Assembly: GCA_001464165.1 (NCBI GenBank)
Contig: LNEX01000143.1
Span: 1-6,565 of the forward strand
Direction of reading: 5' to 3'
From: a bacterium Ga0077546
GTDB taxonomy: Bacteria; Cyanobacteriota; Vampirovibrionia; Obscuribacterales; Obscuribacteraceae
DNA: 6,565 nt
Each line of letters opens with the position of its first letter. Positions within the stretch are counted from its first letter, which is position 1. The notes beneath the pieces are model-generated. The model saw only the letters and a program-made list of their open reading frames with translations. It ran no database searches and was not told the origin of the DNA. A program made the translations under genes and the position numbers. Of the stretch, positions 5,574-6,565 are shown piece by piece.

Positions 5574-6515
5574 ATGGCTGTCGAAAAGGGCGACAAAGGC
5601 GGCGACAAAGGTGCAGCACAGCCTGTTCAAGAAGGCGCAGACGCATCGGAGAAGCTCCGGCCAGACTTGAGCGTCATCAATAGTCTTCATTTGAAGGACC
5701 CTGGCAAGCTGACCACCGCAGACATGCTAGGCAATGGATACCTCAATGTCCCACCTATAGACGCTGCATCGCCCATGAACGACCCGCGTAAATTTCTCGA
5801 TGTCGCCAATAAACTTCTTAAATCTGACCCTGACGGCAAGCTTACCAAAGCCGATCTAGCGGCAATTAGTGAGTCTCCCAAGAGCACTGCCGATCAAAAG
5901 ACTGCGGCCAGAGAGTTGACGCAGAACTATGACCGTTGGGACACTCGAGATAAAGACTCTATGCTGTACCCGTTGAGCTTTGTCATTGATGTTGGTGGGA
6001 AGATACAGCAGGATGGCCTTGATCGTATGAAAGAAATTGCAGATGCCGCGGCTCTGTTTTCTAAGCATCCTGAGCTTAACGACCCGAAGACTTTAGCAGC
6101 TACTCTTGAGGGTATTAGGAGCAAACTACCGAATCATGACCACGGTTTAGCCGAGCATAGTCTTGGCGGTGTTTTGCGGTCCAACGAATTTACGGACAGT
6201 GAGAAAGCCGCAGCCGAACTGGCCCAGATAAACTTTAGCGTTCTCTCTGACCTTGATAAAGACGGCTATGCCGGCCTTATCGACAAGAAAGATATGCAAG
6301 TAATTGCCAGAAATGGCAAGCCTGCTGAAGTTGCTGAGGTCAAACCAGGGTGCGAAGAGCATACCAGCCCCACTGGTAACGCACTGAAATGGGGTGTTGG
6401 AGTTGGTGCCGTATCAAAAGTAAGTGGCAGCGATCAATCACTCTTGAATGCTGCGGTAGCGGCCACATCTGCTGCCATCGCGGCTAGTATTAAGAATGAG
6501 ATTTGCGAAAAGTAG
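5574..6515 (+). CDS. Acidic protein with EF-hand-like DxDG motifs, function unknown
   Basis: The 313-residue product starts at ATG with GAGGG nine bases upstream. It has no signal peptide: the N-terminus is a hydrophilic, low-complexity stretch (EKGDKGGDKG, 4-13). Several short acidic loops resemble calcium-binding EF-hands. D226-L-D228-K-D230-G-Y with D237 matches the DxDxDG loop with an acidic twelfth residue; K83-S-D85-P-D87-G-K-L with D94 is a degenerate loop lacking the first acid; LKDPGKLTTADML (40-52) is a shorter relative of the latter. A further acidic cluster is DTRDKDS (123-129). Between them the protein is helical (about 145-220). The C-terminus (271-307) is rich in glycine and alanine (WGVGVGAVSKVSG, then NAAVAATSAAIAASIKN), resembling a glycine-zipper or weak membrane-associating segment, with cysteines C260 and C311. 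Calcium binding and any surface or non-classical secretion are inferences. No operon partner is visible; a stem-loop follows the stop. Confidence 0.88.
   Translation: MAVEKGDKGGDKGAAQPVQEGADASEKLRPDLSVINSLHLKDPGKLTTADMLGNGYLNVPPIDAASPMNDPRKFLDVANKLLKSDPDGKLTKADLAAISESPKSTADQKTAARELTQNYDRWDTRDKDSMLYPLSFVIDVGGKIQQDGLDRMKEIADAAALFSKHPELNDPKTLAATLEGIRSKLPNHDHGLAEHSLGGVLRSNEFTDSEKAAAELAQINFSVLSDLDKDGYAGLIDKKDMQVIARNGKPAEVAEVKPGCEEHTSPTGNALKWGVGVGAVSKVSGSDQSLLNAAVAATSAAIAASIKNEICEK
5691..5861 (+). repeat. Degenerate internal duplication of an EF-hand-like segment
   Basis: Residues 40-52 (LKDPGKLTTADML, bases 5691-5729) and 82-96 (LKSDPDGKLTKADLA, bases 5817-5861) align with two inserted residues in the second copy. 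The DNA also keeps similarity (GGCAAGCTGACCACCGCAGA against GGCAAGCTTACCAAAGCCGA), so a diverged duplication is plausible, although convergent EF-hand-type composition could explain part of it. Confidence 0.5.
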
Positions 6516-6521
6516 TTTTGA

Positions 6522-6539
6522 TGTGGTTCCTAAACCACA
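6522..6539 (+). terminator. Stem-loop after the EF-hand-like gene, possible terminator
   Basis: TGTGGTT (6522-6528) and AACCACA (6533-6539) form a perfect 7-base stem with a four-base loop CCTA, seven bases after the stop codon at 6513-6515. No T-run follows (ATAATCGACC), so classical intrinsic termination is uncertain; mRNA 3'-end protection or a factor-assisted terminator are alternatives. Confidence 0.4.
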
Positions 6540-6565
6540 ATAATCGACCCGCCAGCTTTCTTGCA

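Overview
The window is a stretch of bacterial chromosome of moderate base composition with seven genes, all on the + strand, and no RNA genes, CRISPR arrays, insertion sequences or phage genes that I can see. Proteins with Sec signal peptides, a BamE-like domain and a multi-domain persulfide dioxygenase fit a free-living, probably diderm bacterium. TTG and GTG starts appear to be in use. The acidic, DKDG-rich C-terminal gene product and the alpha/alpha-toroid-like first protein remind me of Obscuribacterales/Melainabacteria-type genomes, but that is a weak guess and nothing here fixes the taxonomy.

Left part (1-2153): the 3' end of a gene for a helical, squalene-cyclase-like (alpha/alpha toroid) protein; then a three-helix membrane protein of unknown function with a probable TTG start; then a small membrane-anchored protein with a C-terminal BamE/SmpA-like fold.

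Central part (2291-4800): the clearest functional unit, a compact three-gene sulfur cassette. Gene one encodes a CstB-type fusion: an N-terminal persulfide dioxygenase (metallo-beta-lactamase fold), a middle pseudo-rhodanese without catalytic cysteine, and a C-terminal rhodanese with an intact cysteine loop. Its stop codon overlaps the start of gene two by ATGA. Genes two and three are the two halves of a split YeeE/YedE-type sulfur transporter, each with its hallmark cysteine (GGCTSGH and SGYCPGTG). Together they are expected to oxidise or transfer persulfide sulfur in the cytoplasm and to move thiosulfate or another sulfur species across the inner membrane. The cassette is bracketed by two perfect inverted repeats: 7-base arms overlapping the ribosome binding site of gene one, and 8-base arms just after gene three.

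Right part (4941-6565): a small secreted cysteine-containing protein with a clean signal peptide, and a 313-residue acidic protein with EF-hand-like DxDG segments, two of which look like an internal duplication, followed by a compact stem-loop. Neither has a known function. I find no transcriptional regulator or sulfide:quinone reductase in the window, so control of the sulfur cassette must come from elsewhere. The system is a variant of known sulfur detoxification and transport modules, not something wholly new; its odd points are the altered HxHxDH motif, the split transporter and the repeat over the ribosome binding site.
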